Assembly (NCBI RefSeq): GCF_005860795.2
Contig: NZ_CP058351.1
Span: 1-64,000 of the forward strand
Source of the DNA: Peteryoungia desertarenae
Lineage (GTDB): Bacteria > Pseudomonadota > Alphaproteobacteria > Rhizobiales > Rhizobiaceae
Direction of reading: 5' to 3'
DNA: 64,000 bases
Shown: piece by piece, positions 8,298 through 17,384 of the stretch
Layout of the letters: each line of letters starts with the position of its first letter
Position numbering within the stretch: position 1 is the stretch's first letter
Program-made: the position numbers and the translations under genes
Notes under the pieces: model-generated
The model's database searches: none
Told to the model about the DNA's origin: nothing
The model's input: the letters and a program-made list of their open reading frames with translations, nothing else

Positions 8298-9478
8298 GCC
8301 AAGCCTTCGCCATTACAGCAAGCCGCATCTTCGACGGGCACCGGTTCCACGAGGACGCGGCGCTCCTGGTCGAAAGCGGCCGGGTCAAGGCCATCTTGCG
8401 CAAGGCCGACCTTCCTGCCGGTATCCTGCGGCAGGAAGCCGGCGATGCGCTGATTGCCCCTGGCTTCATCGACCTGCAGGTGAATGGCGGCGGCGGCGTG
8501 CTGTTCAACAACGATCCGACGGTCACCGGCATCCGCACGATCTGCGAGGCCCATGCGCGTTATGGCACGACGGCCCTGATGGTCACGCTGATCACCGATG
8601 CGCCCGAGATCAAGCGCGAAGCGATTGCGGCAGGCGAGGCCGCTGCCAAGGCTGGCGAACCGGGCTATCTCGGCCTGCATCTCGAGGGACCACACCTCTC
8701 GATCGCTCGCAAGGGTACCCATGATCCGGCCCTGATCCGCCCGATGAGCGAGACCGATCTCGATTATCTCGTCGAGCAGGCAGGGCGCTTCGGCATCCCG
8801 ATGATCACGGTCGCGCCGGAAAGCGTCACCCCGGAACAGGTCAAGCACCTGGTGGAGGCCGGCTACCGCGTCAGCCTTGGCCATACCGACACAACTTGTG
8901 CCGGCGTCGAGGCCTATGTCGAAGCCGGGGCCACACTCGTCACCCATCTCTTCAACGCCATGAGCCCGCTCGGCAACCGGGAGCCCGGCCTCGTCGGCGC
9001 TGCTCTCACCTCGCCGATCCTCCATTGCGGCCTGATCGCCGACGGCTTCCATGTCGATCCGGTGACCATGAAGATCGCGCTCGCCGCCAAGACCGGCCCC
9101 GCCCACATCTTTCTCGTCACCGACGCCATGTCGACCATTGGCTCTGATGAGACAAGCTTCGACCTGAACGGTCGGACTGTCTACCGCCGTGACGGTCGCC
9201 TGACGCTGGCTGACGGAACACTGGCCGGCGCCGACATCGACATGCTCTCCTGCGCTCGCTACGTGCACGAGAAACTAGACCAGCCATTGGAAGAGGCGCT
9301 GCGCATGGCATCGCTCTATCCCGCAGAAGCCATTGGCGCCCAGACCAAGGGAAGCCTGACCGAAGGCCAGGATGCCGATTTCGTCGTGCTCGGTCCGGAT
9401 CTCGACATCCACTCGACTTGGATCGCAGGGAACTGCGTGTTCGCGGCGGGCACCGAACCGAGCAGAGCCTTCGCATGA
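8294..9478 (+). CDS. nagA: N-acetylglucosamine-6-phosphate deacetylase
   Basis: This 394-residue amidohydrolase removes acetate from N-acetylglucosamine-6-phosphate. The metal-site motifs follow in order: HLEGPHLS near residue 130 with the catalytic-site Glu, SLGHTDT near 195, THLFNAMSPLGNREPG near 217, the second His in ADGFHVDP near 250, and the catalytic Asp in VTDAMSTIG near 277. Length and motif order match NagA. Its stop overlaps the kinase start (ATGA), and its product is the substrate of the SIS protein encoded just upstream. Confidence 0.93.
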   Translation: MSQAFAITASRIFDGHRFHEDAALLVESGRVKAILRKADLPAGILRQEAGDALIAPGFIDLQVNGGGGVLFNNDPTVTGIRTICEAHARYGTTALMVTLITDAPEIKREAIAAGEAAAKAGEPGYLGLHLEGPHLSIARKGTHDPALIRPMSETDLDYLVEQAGRFGIPMITVAPESVTPEQVKHLVEAGYRVSLGHTDTTCAGVEAYVEAGATLVTHLFNAMSPLGNREPGLVGAALTSPILHCGLIADGFHVDPVTMKIALAAKTGPAHIFLVTDAMSTIGSDETSFDLNGRTVYRRDGRLTLADGTLAGADIDMLSCARYVHEKLDQPLEEALRMASLYPAEAIGAQTKGSLTEGQDADFVVLGPDLDIHSTWIAGNCVFAAGTEPSRAFA

Positions 9479-10410
9479 TCGTCTGTTTCGATATCGGCGG
9501 CACGGCGATCAAGGGTGCGCTTGCGACGAGCCCGGAAGACATCCGCCCCTTCCCGCGCCAACCGACCCCGATCCGCGATTTCGGTGCTTTCGTCGCCACA
9601 CTGGCCTCCACCATAACCGAGGCCGAAGCCATCGCCGGTGAACGCCCCGCCTGTATCGCGATCTCGATTGCCGGCGTCATCGATCCCGACACGACCAATG
9701 CCGTTGTCGCCAATATCCCCTGCATCAACGGTCGGCCGCTGCAGGCCGAGCTCGAAGCCGCCCTCGGCCTGCCGGTTATCGTCGCCAATGATGCCGATTG
9801 TTTTGTCCTTGCCGAAGCAGGCATCGGTGCAGCCAAGGGCCACAGGGTCGTATTCGGTGTCATTCTTGGTACCGGGGTGGGTGGTGGCCTTGTGGTCGAC
9901 GGCAAACTGATCAACCGGGACGGCGGCTTTGCTGGCGAGTGGGGCCATGGGCCGGTGCAGGCCACCGAAGCTGGTCAGCCGCCAATTCGCCTGCCCCGCT
10001 TTCAATGTGGCTGCGGCCAGGTTGGTTGCCTCGACGCTGTTTGTAGCGCCAGGGGCATGGAGAAGCTCCACCGGGAACTTCATGGGGAAAGCCGCACCAG
10101 TGAAGATATCCTTCAGGCCTGGCAAAATGGTGAAACCGCGCCCGCGCGTACGGTTGATGTCTATATCGATGTTCTGACAGGCCCGCTCTCACTCGTCGTC
10201 AACGTTACCGGGACGACCATGCTCCCCGTCGGCGGTGGTTTGTCGAATGTACCAGCCCTGATCTCGGCGATCGATCGGGCACTCCGGACAAAGATCCTGC
10301 GCAAGTTCGATCGTCCAATCGTGGTTCCGGCGGGCTGCCGGGTGGAGCCCGGACTGATCGGGGCCGCACTTCTGGGTCTGGATTATGCCTCAGGGCTTAA
10401 GGGCAAGTGA
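9475..10410 (+). CDS. nagK: ROK-family sugar kinase, probable N-acetylglucosamine kinase
   Basis: This 311-residue ROK kinase has the ATP-binding start CFDIGGTAIKG (residues 3-13), the catalytic Asp in VANDADCF near residue 105, and the zinc motif CGCGQVGC near 180. It would phosphorylate incoming N-acetylglucosamine, giving the substrate for NagA. This step is needed because the ABC importer, unlike a PTS, delivers unphosphorylated sugar. I start it at the ATG at 9475, which overlaps the nagA stop; an upstream in-frame start would intrude 57 bases into nagA. Another N-acetyl-hexosamine is possible as substrate. Confidence 0.85.
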   Translation: MIVCFDIGGTAIKGALATSPEDIRPFPRQPTPIRDFGAFVATLASTITEAEAIAGERPACIAISIAGVIDPDTTNAVVANIPCINGRPLQAELEAALGLPVIVANDADCFVLAEAGIGAAKGHRVVFGVILGTGVGGGLVVDGKLINRDGGFAGEWGHGPVQATEAGQPPIRLPRFQCGCGQVGCLDAVCSARGMEKLHRELHGESRTSEDILQAWQNGETAPARTVDVYIDVLTGPLSLVVNVTGTTMLPVGGGLSNVPALISAIDRALRTKILRKFDRPIVVPAGCRVEPGLIGAALLGLDYASGLKGK

Positions 10411-10931
10411 CCTGGAACGCGACATGATGGAGATCGGTGCCGGCCATAGCCAGAAAAGGTCGGGGCGCAGAGTGGCGGTCATCACGTTTCACCAGCTATG
10501 CTGGTGCGCAGAACGATAGAATCCGGCATGAAAGCCGGAACACGATACAACCGTCGTTCTGCGGAGCCATGCAATCCCTTGCCCGTCAGTTGTTGCGCGC
10601 AACGACGACGGGGCCGGATCGAAGGGTGCTTGGCGATGAGCGAGAACCTCATATCACCTCCTTCGCAAAAGAGGAGAAGGCCTTTTCAAGGCTGACACTC
10701 CGCCTTCAGCTTGACAACCTATCTCCGAAACCTCTCGATCTCGACACGCTCGGGCTTCATCTGCCCGTGACCCGGAAACGCCGGCGCCCGGACCAAACCG
10801 TGTTCCCTGCCACACCGGCAGCAGGCCGGACGAAACCAGAATGTTCTGACTGCAGTTGTGAGGACCTTTCCGATCGGTCCCCATCACCCGTCAAGCCTTG
10901 ACTGACGACGAACGGACACCGCGAGGACATG
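10411..10931. other. Gene-free stretch between the nag operon and a peptide ABC operon
   Basis: There is no convincing gene in these 521 bases; the longest open frame lacks a ribosome site and resembles no family. Visible structures are a 6-base stem (TCCGGC/GCCGGA) at 10522-10539 and a perfect 12-base palindrome GTTGCGCGCAAC at 10592-10603. Both neighbouring operons converge here, but I see no classical terminator. Confidence 0.5.
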
Positions 10932-12563
10932 TCAATGGGTCGCCTCCTCGCGTCCGTTGATCCATTCTTTGCCTGGTACGGCGTTGAGCAGTGTCTGCGT
11001 ATACTGATGTTGCGGATTGGCAAAGATGGATGCCGTCTCGCCTTGTTCGACGATCTCTCCCCTTTGAAGAATGGCGATCTGCTCACATACAGTTGCCGCA
11101 ACACGCAGATCATGGGTGATGAACAACATGGAGAGACCAAAGGACTTGCGCAGATGATCGAGCAATTCAAGCACCTGTTTCTGGACCGATACATCAAGGG
11201 CGGAGACCGGCTCATCCGCCACCACCAGCTTCGGCTTGGTGGCCAGTGCACGTGCAATGCAAATCCGCTGTCGCTGACCGCCTGAGAACTCATGCGGATA
11301 GCGTTCAGCAGCTTCGCGCTTCAAGCCCACCAGTTCCAGGAGATTGCGGGCTTCTTCCATCGCCTGCTCCCTCGACGTGCCCCAGATCACCGGCCCCATC
11401 GAGATGATGTCGCCGACTTTCTGGCGTGGATTGAGCGAGGCATAAGGGTCCTGGAAGATCATCTGCACGTCGCGCCGGAAGGGCCGCAACTGTTTGCGGG
11501 TCAGCCCGGAAATGCGGTTGCCATCCAGGATGATCTCGCCACCATCGGGCTGCTCCAGTGAGATGATGCAGCGGGCGAGCGTGGACTTGCCCGAGCCGCT
11601 TTCGCCGACCAGAGCCAGCGAGGACTGGCGCGGGATCGACAGGTTGACCTTCTGCACCGCCTTGACCGTTCTGACCCTGCCACCAAAGAGGCCCGCAGCC
11701 GTGGTGTAGGTCTTTTCCAGGTCACGAATGATCAGCAATGGATCAGCACCCTGCTTTTCGCTGAGCCGCGGCTTCAACCCGGGTACAGCCGCCACCAAGG
11801 CCTGCGTATAGGGATCCTTTGGCCTTTTCAGCACTTCGTCCGCCGAACCGAGCTCAAGAACCTTGCCATGGCGCATGACGGCCACCCGGTCGGCGATTTC
11901 GGCGACCACGCCGAAGTCATGGGTGATGAACAGGACCGAAGTGGCGTGCTTGCGCTGCAATTCCTTGATCAGATGGAGGATCTGGGCCTGGGTTGTGACA
12001 TCGAGCGCCGTGGTTGGCTCATCGGCGATGATCAGGGCCGGTTCAAGTGCAAGCGCCATGGCGATCACCACGCGCTGTCTCTGGCCGCCGGACAGCTGAT
12101 GCGGATAGCTGTCTATAATCCGCTGCGGATCGGGCAGATGCACGTCGTTGATCAGATCCTCGACACGCTTGCGCCGCTCCTGCACCGAAAGATTGGTGTG
12201 GATTTCGAGAACCTCGTCGATCTGGCGTCCGACCTTCATCAGAGGATTGAGCGCCGTCATCGGTTCCTGGAAGATCATGGCGATGCGACCACCACGAATG
12301 GCCCGCATATCGTCTTCGGACAGGTGCAGAAGATCGCGGCCTTCGAACATGATGCGCCCGGCACTTGCCCTGACATGGGGGGCCGGCAAGAGCCCCATGA
12401 TGGACTTGCCCATCATGGATTTGCCCGAACCGCTTTCACCGACGATGCAGAGGATTTCACCGGGTTCGACGGTCAGTGACACATCGGAAACGGCATGACG
12501 GCGGTCAGACCAGGATGGAAGCGAAACCTCAAGGTTTTCAATCAGGAGAACAGGATTTGTCAT
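10932..12563 (-). CDS. Peptide-type ABC importer, fused double ATPase (DppD-DppF)
   Basis: This 543-residue protein joins the two ATPases of a Dpp/Opp-type importer in one chain. Domain 1 (about 1-260) has [16 protein letters not shown] and [11 protein letters not shown]. Domain 2 (about 275-543) has a second [16 protein letters not shown] and [11 protein letters not shown]. Both keep Walker A, signature and Walker B, so two active sites can form. It overlaps the permease gene upstream by four bases and ends the operon. Likely substrates are di- or oligopeptides, or similar small molecules carried by this family. Confidence 0.92.
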   Translation of the reverse strand: MTNPVLLIENLEVSLPSWSDRRHAVSDVSLTVEPGEILCIVGESGSGKSMMGKSIMGLLPAPHVRASAGRIMFEGRDLLHLSEDDMRAIRGGRIAMIFQEPMTALNPLMKVGRQIDEVLEIHTNLSVQERRKRVEDLINDVHLPDPQRIIDSYPHQLSGGQRQRVVIAMALALEPALIIADEPTTALDVTTQAQILHLIKELQRKHATSVLFITHDFGVVAEIADRVAVMRHGKVLELGSADEVLKRPKDPYTQALVAAVPGLKPRLSEKQGADPLLIIRDLEKTYTTAAGLFGGRVRTVKAVQKVNLSIPRQSSLALVGESGSGKSTLARCIISLEQPDGGEIILDGNRISGLTRKQLRPFRRDVQMIFQDPYASLNPRQKVGDIISMGPVIWGTSREQAMEEARNLLELVGLKREAAERYPHEFSGGQRQRICIARALATKPKLVVADEPVSALDVSVQKQVLELLDHLRKSFGLSMLFITHDLRVAATVCEQIAILQRGEIVEQGETASIFANPQHQYTQTLLNAVPGKEWINGREEATH

Positions 12564-13396
12564 AGGTCAGCAAGCCTCGGGTTCAGCGCATCGTTCAGGC
12601 CTTCGCCGACCAGATTGATCGACAGGACGGTGAGCAGGATGGCAACGCCTGGAACCGTGACCAGCCACCAGGCGTCTCTGAGGAAGGAGCGACCGGCACC
12701 GATCATGAAGCCCCAGCTCATCTGGTTGGGAGCACCGAGCCCGAGGAATGAGAGCGCGCTTTCAACGAGAATGGCAGTCGCCACCAGAAGCGACCCTGTC
12801 ACGATCAGCGGCGAGAGCGTGTTCGGCAAGATCTGGGTCAACAGCACCGCCCCGTCCTTCTGACCGGCAACGATGGCTGCCTGTACGAATTCACGGGAGC
12901 GGACGGTCAGCACCTCGGCCCGCACCACGCGGGTAATGGGCGGCCAGCTGACCACAGCAATCGCGATCACCAGGTTCATGGCGGACGGCGAGAGAATGGC
13001 AATCAGCACGATCGCGAAGAGAAAGGACGGGATCGTCTGGAAGAACTCGGTGAGCCGCATCAGGATGTCGTCGACCAGACCGCCATAATAGCCGGCCAGG
13101 GCACCGACCAGCGTGCCGAAAGCAACGGCAGCAAGTGTCGAAATCACCGCAATCAGCAGCGTTGTGCGGGCACCGTGCAAAAGCGCGGTGAAGACATCGC
13201 GGCCAAGGCTGTCGGTCCCCAGCAGAAAGGCGGAACCGGGGATTTCGAAGGGTTTGCCGACAATCGCAAAGGGATCACCGGGGCGGATGAATTCGGCAAA
13301 GACGGCGACGAAAAGGACGATACCCAGCCAGGCAAGACCAATGGCCACGCGCGGATTGCCGAGAAAGCGGGAGGAGAATGATTTCATGGTGGTCAC
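12560..13396 (-). CDS. Peptide-type ABC transporter permease (DppC type)
   Basis: This 278-residue permease shows the DppC hallmarks: FLLGTDSLGRDVFTALLHGART near residue 52 and the EAA-like loop (SREFVQAAIVAGQ near 165), with about six hydrophobic segments. The start given is a GTG that overlaps the preceding gene's stop; an ATG three codons later (13387) is equally possible. It pairs with the DppB-type permease to form the channel. Confidence 0.92.
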   Translation of the reverse strand: MTTMKSFSSRFLGNPRVAIGLAWLGIVLFVAVFAEFIRPGDPFAIVGKPFEIPGSAFLLGTDSLGRDVFTALLHGARTTLLIAVISTLAAVAFGTLVGALAGYYGGLVDDILMRLTEFFQTIPSFLFAIVLIAILSPSAMNLVIAIAVVSWPPITRVVRAEVLTVRSREFVQAAIVAGQKDGAVLLTQILPNTLSPLIVTGSLLVATAILVESALSFLGLGAPNQMSWGFMIGAGRSFLRDAWWLVTVPGVAILLTVLSINLVGEGLNDALNPRLADL

Positions 13397-14376
13397 CCGA
13401 TGCGGATACGTGGATCGAGCATCACATAGATGATGTCGACCAACAGATTGACGAGCACGACCAGACAGGCCGACAGGAAGAAAATGCCAAGCAACAGATT
13501 GTAGTCGCGGGCGAACAAGGACTGGTAGGCCAGCTGGCCGAGACCTGGCCAGGCGAACACGGCCTCGACCACGACGGATCCACCCAGCAGCGCACCGGTC
13601 TGGATGCCCGCCATGGTCACCACCGGCAGAAGCGCGTTTCGAAACACGTGACGCCGTGTGATCTGGCTGTTGGTCAGACCCTTGGCCCGCGCGGTTGTCA
13701 CATAATCAAGACCGCGCTGCTCCAGCATGGAGGCCCGCATCAGGCGGGCATAGAGCGCCAGATAGAAGAGCGAAAGCGTGATCGTCGGCAGAACCAGATG
13801 ATGGGCAATATCGACCACGCGATCCCAGCCTTCATAAAAGGCCACCACATCTTCCATGCCCGATGTTGGAAACCAGTCGAGCTTGATCGAGAAGACCAAC
13901 ACCAGCATCAGCCCCACCCAGAAGAGGGGCGTCGCGTAAAAGATGATCGCTGCAATCGAGATCACATGGTCCTTCCAGGTGCGAACCCAAAGCGCGCTCA
14001 AAAGCCCCATCAGGATACCGAGCGAAAGCGATAGGACGAGCGTCGCGCCCATCAGCAGCAAGGTCGGACCGAGCCGTTCCAGAAGCAGATCAAGGACGGG
14101 CGCACTCTGGCGGAAGGAATAGCCGAGATCGAGCGTCAGAAGATTGCCCATGTAATAAAGGAGCTGGATATAGACCGGTTGGTCCTGGCCAAAGCGTTCA
14201 CGCATGGCTTCAATGAATTCAGGAGAGGCGCCACCCGCCTCGCCCGCAAGCACGGTCGCGAGATCGCCCGGTGCCAGCTGCAGCAGCAGGAAGTTCACGA
14301 CCACCACGCCCAGAATGACGGGTACGGTCTGCCACAGACGGCGGAGGATATAGCCTCCCAGCGTCGAGCCTTTCAT
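13393..14376 (-). CDS. Peptide-type ABC transporter permease (DppB type)
   Basis: This 327-residue DppB-type permease starts with the typical cytoplasmic ILRRLWQTVPVILGV segment. It has six hydrophobic stretches and the loop YVTTARAKGLTNSQITRRH that contacts the ATPase. I chose the ATG at 14376 because AGGGGAGA lies just upstream; the open frame continues further but the extra residues do not look like protein. It lies 284 bases downstream of the binding-protein gene, with a terminator-like hairpin in the gap. Confidence 0.92.
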   Translation of the reverse strand: MKGSTLGGYILRRLWQTVPVILGVVVVNFLLLQLAPGDLATVLAGEAGGASPEFIEAMRERFGQDQPVYIQLLYYMGNLLTLDLGYSFRQSAPVLDLLLERLGPTLLLMGATLVLSLSLGILMGLLSALWVRTWKDHVISIAAIIFYATPLFWVGLMLVLVFSIKLDWFPTSGMEDVVAFYEGWDRVVDIAHHLVLPTITLSLFYLALYARLMRASMLEQRGLDYVTTARAKGLTNSQITRRHVFRNALLPVVTMAGIQTGALLGGSVVVEAVFAWPGLGQLAYQSLFARDYNLLLGIFFLSACLVVLVNLLVDIIYVMLDPRIRIG

Positions 14377-14540
14377 GATCAGGTCTCCCCTGTGTTCGTC
14401 GATAAATGTAGTCGGCTGTTCAAGCCTGGTGGTTTCGTTCCGACATTTGGCCCTGAAGTTTGCGGCGGGCGGATCGTAAATGTCGCATTCATTCCACTGG
14501 TGCGCATTCATGATGCGCGGGCAATTGCCCATCTCAAAGG

Positions 14541-14611
14541 AAAAAGGGATGCCGGTCTTGAAGCCAGTTCAATGGTCCCGCTCGCCGGCCAACACTGACG
14601 ACCGGCATCCC
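14541..14611 (-). terminator. Internal terminator-like hairpin between binding protein and permease genes
   Basis: A perfect 12-base stem, GGGATGCCGGTC (14546-14557) and GACCGGCATCCC (14600-14611), closes a 42-base loop. On the minus strand it is followed at once by TTTTT. It starts 48 bases past the binding-protein stop, but the permease genes continue in the same direction. A leaky terminator that favours the binding protein is the simplest reading. Confidence 0.65.
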
Positions 14612-14659
14612 AAGTGGCGCGCGGCGGAGAATGAGGCCGCGCGCTGGGTCCGCCTTCGG

Positions 14660-16249
14660 TTATTTCTTGTAGGCCGATGCAAAGTTGCCGTAGATGCCGA
14701 GCGGGCTGACGACGACGTCTTCAAACTCGCTGCTGATGACGGTCGGATAGTTGAGCTCGAGGACATAGGCGATCGGGCTCGCTTCCGAGACTTTCTCAAC
14801 CAGCTGCTTGTAGAGGTCGCGGCGCTTGAACACGTCGGTCGCAACGGCAGCCTCGTTCATCAGTGCATCGGTCTCGGGGCTCGACCAGCGCGAGCCGTTG
14901 ACGAAGACCGTGCCAGGCTTGATGCGGTCGGAGTGGATGCCGCGATGGACGCCAATCACCGGGTCCGCGAGGTTGAAGAGGAAGTTCGAGGTCAGGTCGA
15001 AGTCATAGTCGGTATAGACGCGCTTCAGCCAGGTCGGAAGATCCTCGTAGCGGAGCGTTGCCTTGACGCCGATCTTGGCAAGGTCCTGTTGAACGGCTTC
15101 ACCGAAACGCTGCCATTCCTCACCGTATGGTGTGATGTCATGGGTGATTTCGAAGCGGAAGCCGTCAGGACCCTTGGGGAAACCAGCCTCATCGAGGAGC
15201 TTGTTGGCGATATCGATACGGTCGGGAACCGAATAATCCTTGCCGGCGGCAAACAGCCCGTTCGATTCAAAATTGGAGCTGATCGGACCCTTTGCAGCCT
15301 TGCCGAAACCGAACCAGACATTGTCGATCACGAACTGGCGGTCGATCGCATAATTGATCGCCTGACGGACCTTCTGGTTGTCGAAGGGCGGCTTCTGGGT
15401 GTTCATCATGAGCTCGACCATCGGCGAGATCATTTCGTAACCGCGGGTCGTGACGGTGATGCTGTCCAGTGCCGCGAGCTTCTTGACATCGTTGTAAGGG
15501 ACTGCGCCCTGGCCTGCGACATGGGCCTCGCCCTTTTCGAGCGCCGCGGTGCGGGTCGACGAGTCAGCGATGAAGCGAACCACGATGCGGTCCAGATAGG
15601 GTTTGCCCTCCTGCCAGTAGTCGTCGTTGCGGTCGAGGCGCACCAGCTCGCCCTTGCGCCAGTCGGTAAACTTGAAGGGACCCGAGCCGATCGGCTGGTT
15701 GGCATTTGGATGGGTCTTGATGTCACCCTCGCCATAGATGTGCTTGGGCAGGATCGGGCTTTCGGCACTCGACAGCGCCATCATCAGATAGGGCGCCGGG
15801 TTGGCGAGATTGAAGACGACGGTATGGGCGTCGGGCGTGTCGACGCTGACGACATCCTTATAGGTCGCAATACCACGCGGATGAACCTTTTTGAGGACTT
15901 CCATCACGGTGAACTGCACGTCTGCCGAGGTCAATGGCTGGCCGTCGTGGAACTTGACATCCTGGCGCAGCTTGAAGGTGATGGTCTTGCCGTCTTCGGA
16001 GACCGTCCAGCTTTCGGCAACGCTCGGCTTGGGTGCGAGGGAGAAATCATATTCCAGCAGACCGTCGAAAATCTTGGAGGTGACCTGGGCGATCGGACCT
16101 GCGGTGGAGATGTAGGACGCAAGGTTCGGCGGTTCCGGTTGCGTGATCTGGACCAGCGTGCCGCCGCGATTTTGCGCAATCGCCGGCGTCGAAAGTGCGG
16201 CTGCCATAAGGCCAGCATAGACTGCGAGATGGAATCTGTTCGGTTTCAT
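14660..16249 (-). CDS. Peptide-type ABC transporter periplasmic binding protein (SBP family 5)
   Basis: This 529-residue exported protein is the ligand receptor of the importer. From the chosen ATG (16249, preceded by AGAAGGGG) there is a signal peptide with AxA cleavage after about residue 25. The mature part carries the family-5 signature region (LAESWTVSEDGKTITFKLR-like, starting VAESWTV near residue 75) and the AINYAIDRQFV-like stretch near 290. In this family ligands range from peptides to nickel, opines and glycosides, so the substrate is open. It is the first gene of its operon. Confidence 0.9.
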   Translation of the reverse strand: MKPNRFHLAVYAGLMAAALSTPAIAQNRGGTLVQITQPEPPNLASYISTAGPIAQVTSKIFDGLLEYDFSLAPKPSVAESWTVSEDGKTITFKLRQDVKFHDGQPLTSADVQFTVMEVLKKVHPRGIATYKDVVSVDTPDAHTVVFNLANPAPYLMMALSSAESPILPKHIYGEGDIKTHPNANQPIGSGPFKFTDWRKGELVRLDRNDDYWQEGKPYLDRIVVRFIADSSTRTAALEKGEAHVAGQGAVPYNDVKKLAALDSITVTTRGYEMISPMVELMMNTQKPPFDNQKVRQAINYAIDRQFVIDNVWFGFGKAAKGPISSNFESNGLFAAGKDYSVPDRIDIANKLLDEAGFPKGPDGFRFEITHDITPYGEEWQRFGEAVQQDLAKIGVKATLRYEDLPTWLKRVYTDYDFDLTSNFLFNLADPVIGVHRGIHSDRIKPGTVFVNGSRWSSPETDALMNEAAVATDVFKRRDLYKQLVEKVSEASPIAYVLELNYPTVISSEFEDVVVSPLGIYGNFASAYKK

Positions 16250-16498
16250 TGTTCTGCCCCTTCTGAAGATGGACTCCAGTCTCAGGCGGAGAAACACAGC
16301 TTCGGCTGTCATTAAAAACAGTTCAAGAACCTGCGAGCGCCCGTTACCCCGGAGTGGTTTTACTTCCACAGCGCCCGCTTCTTCTGATGGAAGTTTTCCC
16401 GGCGCTGTTGGGATAAGAATAGGGTCTCATTACCCTTGCGCTCAATGCGGAATCCCTTTAGCATCTGTCGCTAGTTGACGCATTTGAAGCATCTATTC

Positions 16499-17341
16499 AT
16501 GACAGCACCATTGGACTTTACGACGGCGAACTTCTGCGAGAACCTGCGGCTGTGCTGCAGCTATTATCCGTCGATCTCGGATCTTTGCCGGCGGATGGAC
16601 ATCAATCGCCAGCAGTTCATGAAATATCTCTCAGGACAGTCTTCGCCATCGCGGCATAACCTGCGCCGCATCTGCGATTTCTTCGGTCTGGACGAGTTCG
16701 AGATCCTGATGCCGCACGAGCAGTTTCGCAAGATCGTGCAATTGCGCCCGAAAGGGGCTGACGACGCCATGTCGCTGCCGGAGCGGCTCAAGACCCGGCT
16801 TCAGCAGTCCCAGCGGCAGAAAGGCGTTCTCGCCAAGAACCTCGGCTATTACTATGAATACTACCCGTCATTTTCGACGCCCGGTTACATTCTCCGCTCG
16901 CTCATCCATATCTTTCACTGGCAGGATTTTACCGCCTATCGACGCTTTGAACGGGTGAAGCCACACGGAACGCGGCAGTCGCCGGATGTCTACAAGTATA
17001 CCGGCCTGGTCCTTCTGCTCGGCGACCGCCTGCATTTGATCGATGAAGAGGTGCTGACCGGGTCGGAACTGACCCACACGATCCTTTATCCAAGCTATCG
17101 CAACCGGGTAACACTGCTGAGCGGCCTGACGATTGGCGTATCGGGGGCAGACAGCCGCGAGCCGAGTGCTGCCCCGGTTCTGATGGAATATATCGGGCGC
17201 AAGGTGAACCTTCGCCAGACGCTGGACGGCTGCGGTCTTTACGCGCCCGACAGCCTTGATGTTGCAGCAACGGTCAGGGCCTTCCTGACAACGGGAGGAC
17301 AGCTGATCAACCCCTTGCGGGCAGCGCCACCAACGGGCTGA
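16499..17341 (+). CDS. XRE-like helix-turn-helix regulator with unrecognised C-terminal domain
   Basis: In this 280-residue protein, residues about 5-60 form a Cro/CI-type helix-turn-helix (SISDLCRRMDINRQQFMKYLSGQSS, read in two parts), followed by about 200 residues that I do not assign to a family. It is transcribed away from the peptide-type ABC operon and its start faces that operon's promoter, so it probably controls it. The ATG at 16499 is preferred; a TTG at 16475 is a weaker alternative. Confidence 0.75.
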   Translation: MTAPLDFTTANFCENLRLCCSYYPSISDLCRRMDINRQQFMKYLSGQSSPSRHNLRRICDFFGLDEFEILMPHEQFRKIVQLRPKGADDAMSLPERLKTRLQQSQRQKGVLAKNLGYYYEYYPSFSTPGYILRSLIHIFHWQDFTAYRRFERVKPHGTRQSPDVYKYTGLVLLLGDRLHLIDEEVLTGSELTHTILYPSYRNRVTLLSGLTIGVSGADSREPSAAPVLMEYIGRKVNLRQTLDGCGLYAPDSLDVAATVRAFLTTGGQLINPLRAAPPTG

Positions 17342-17384
17342 TACCTGAGCAACGCCGGCTCGTGAACGGTTACAAAACCTTTCT

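Noticed and set aside
10437..10901. 154-codon open frame after the kinase gene
   Set aside because: No ribosome site, composition rich in Arg/Pro/Ser without domain pattern, and it overlaps palindromes in what looks like non-coding DNA.
14480..16315. 611-codon open frame on the plus strand
   Set aside because: It is the mirror of the peptide-binding-protein gene on the minus strand, which has a signal peptide and family motifs.
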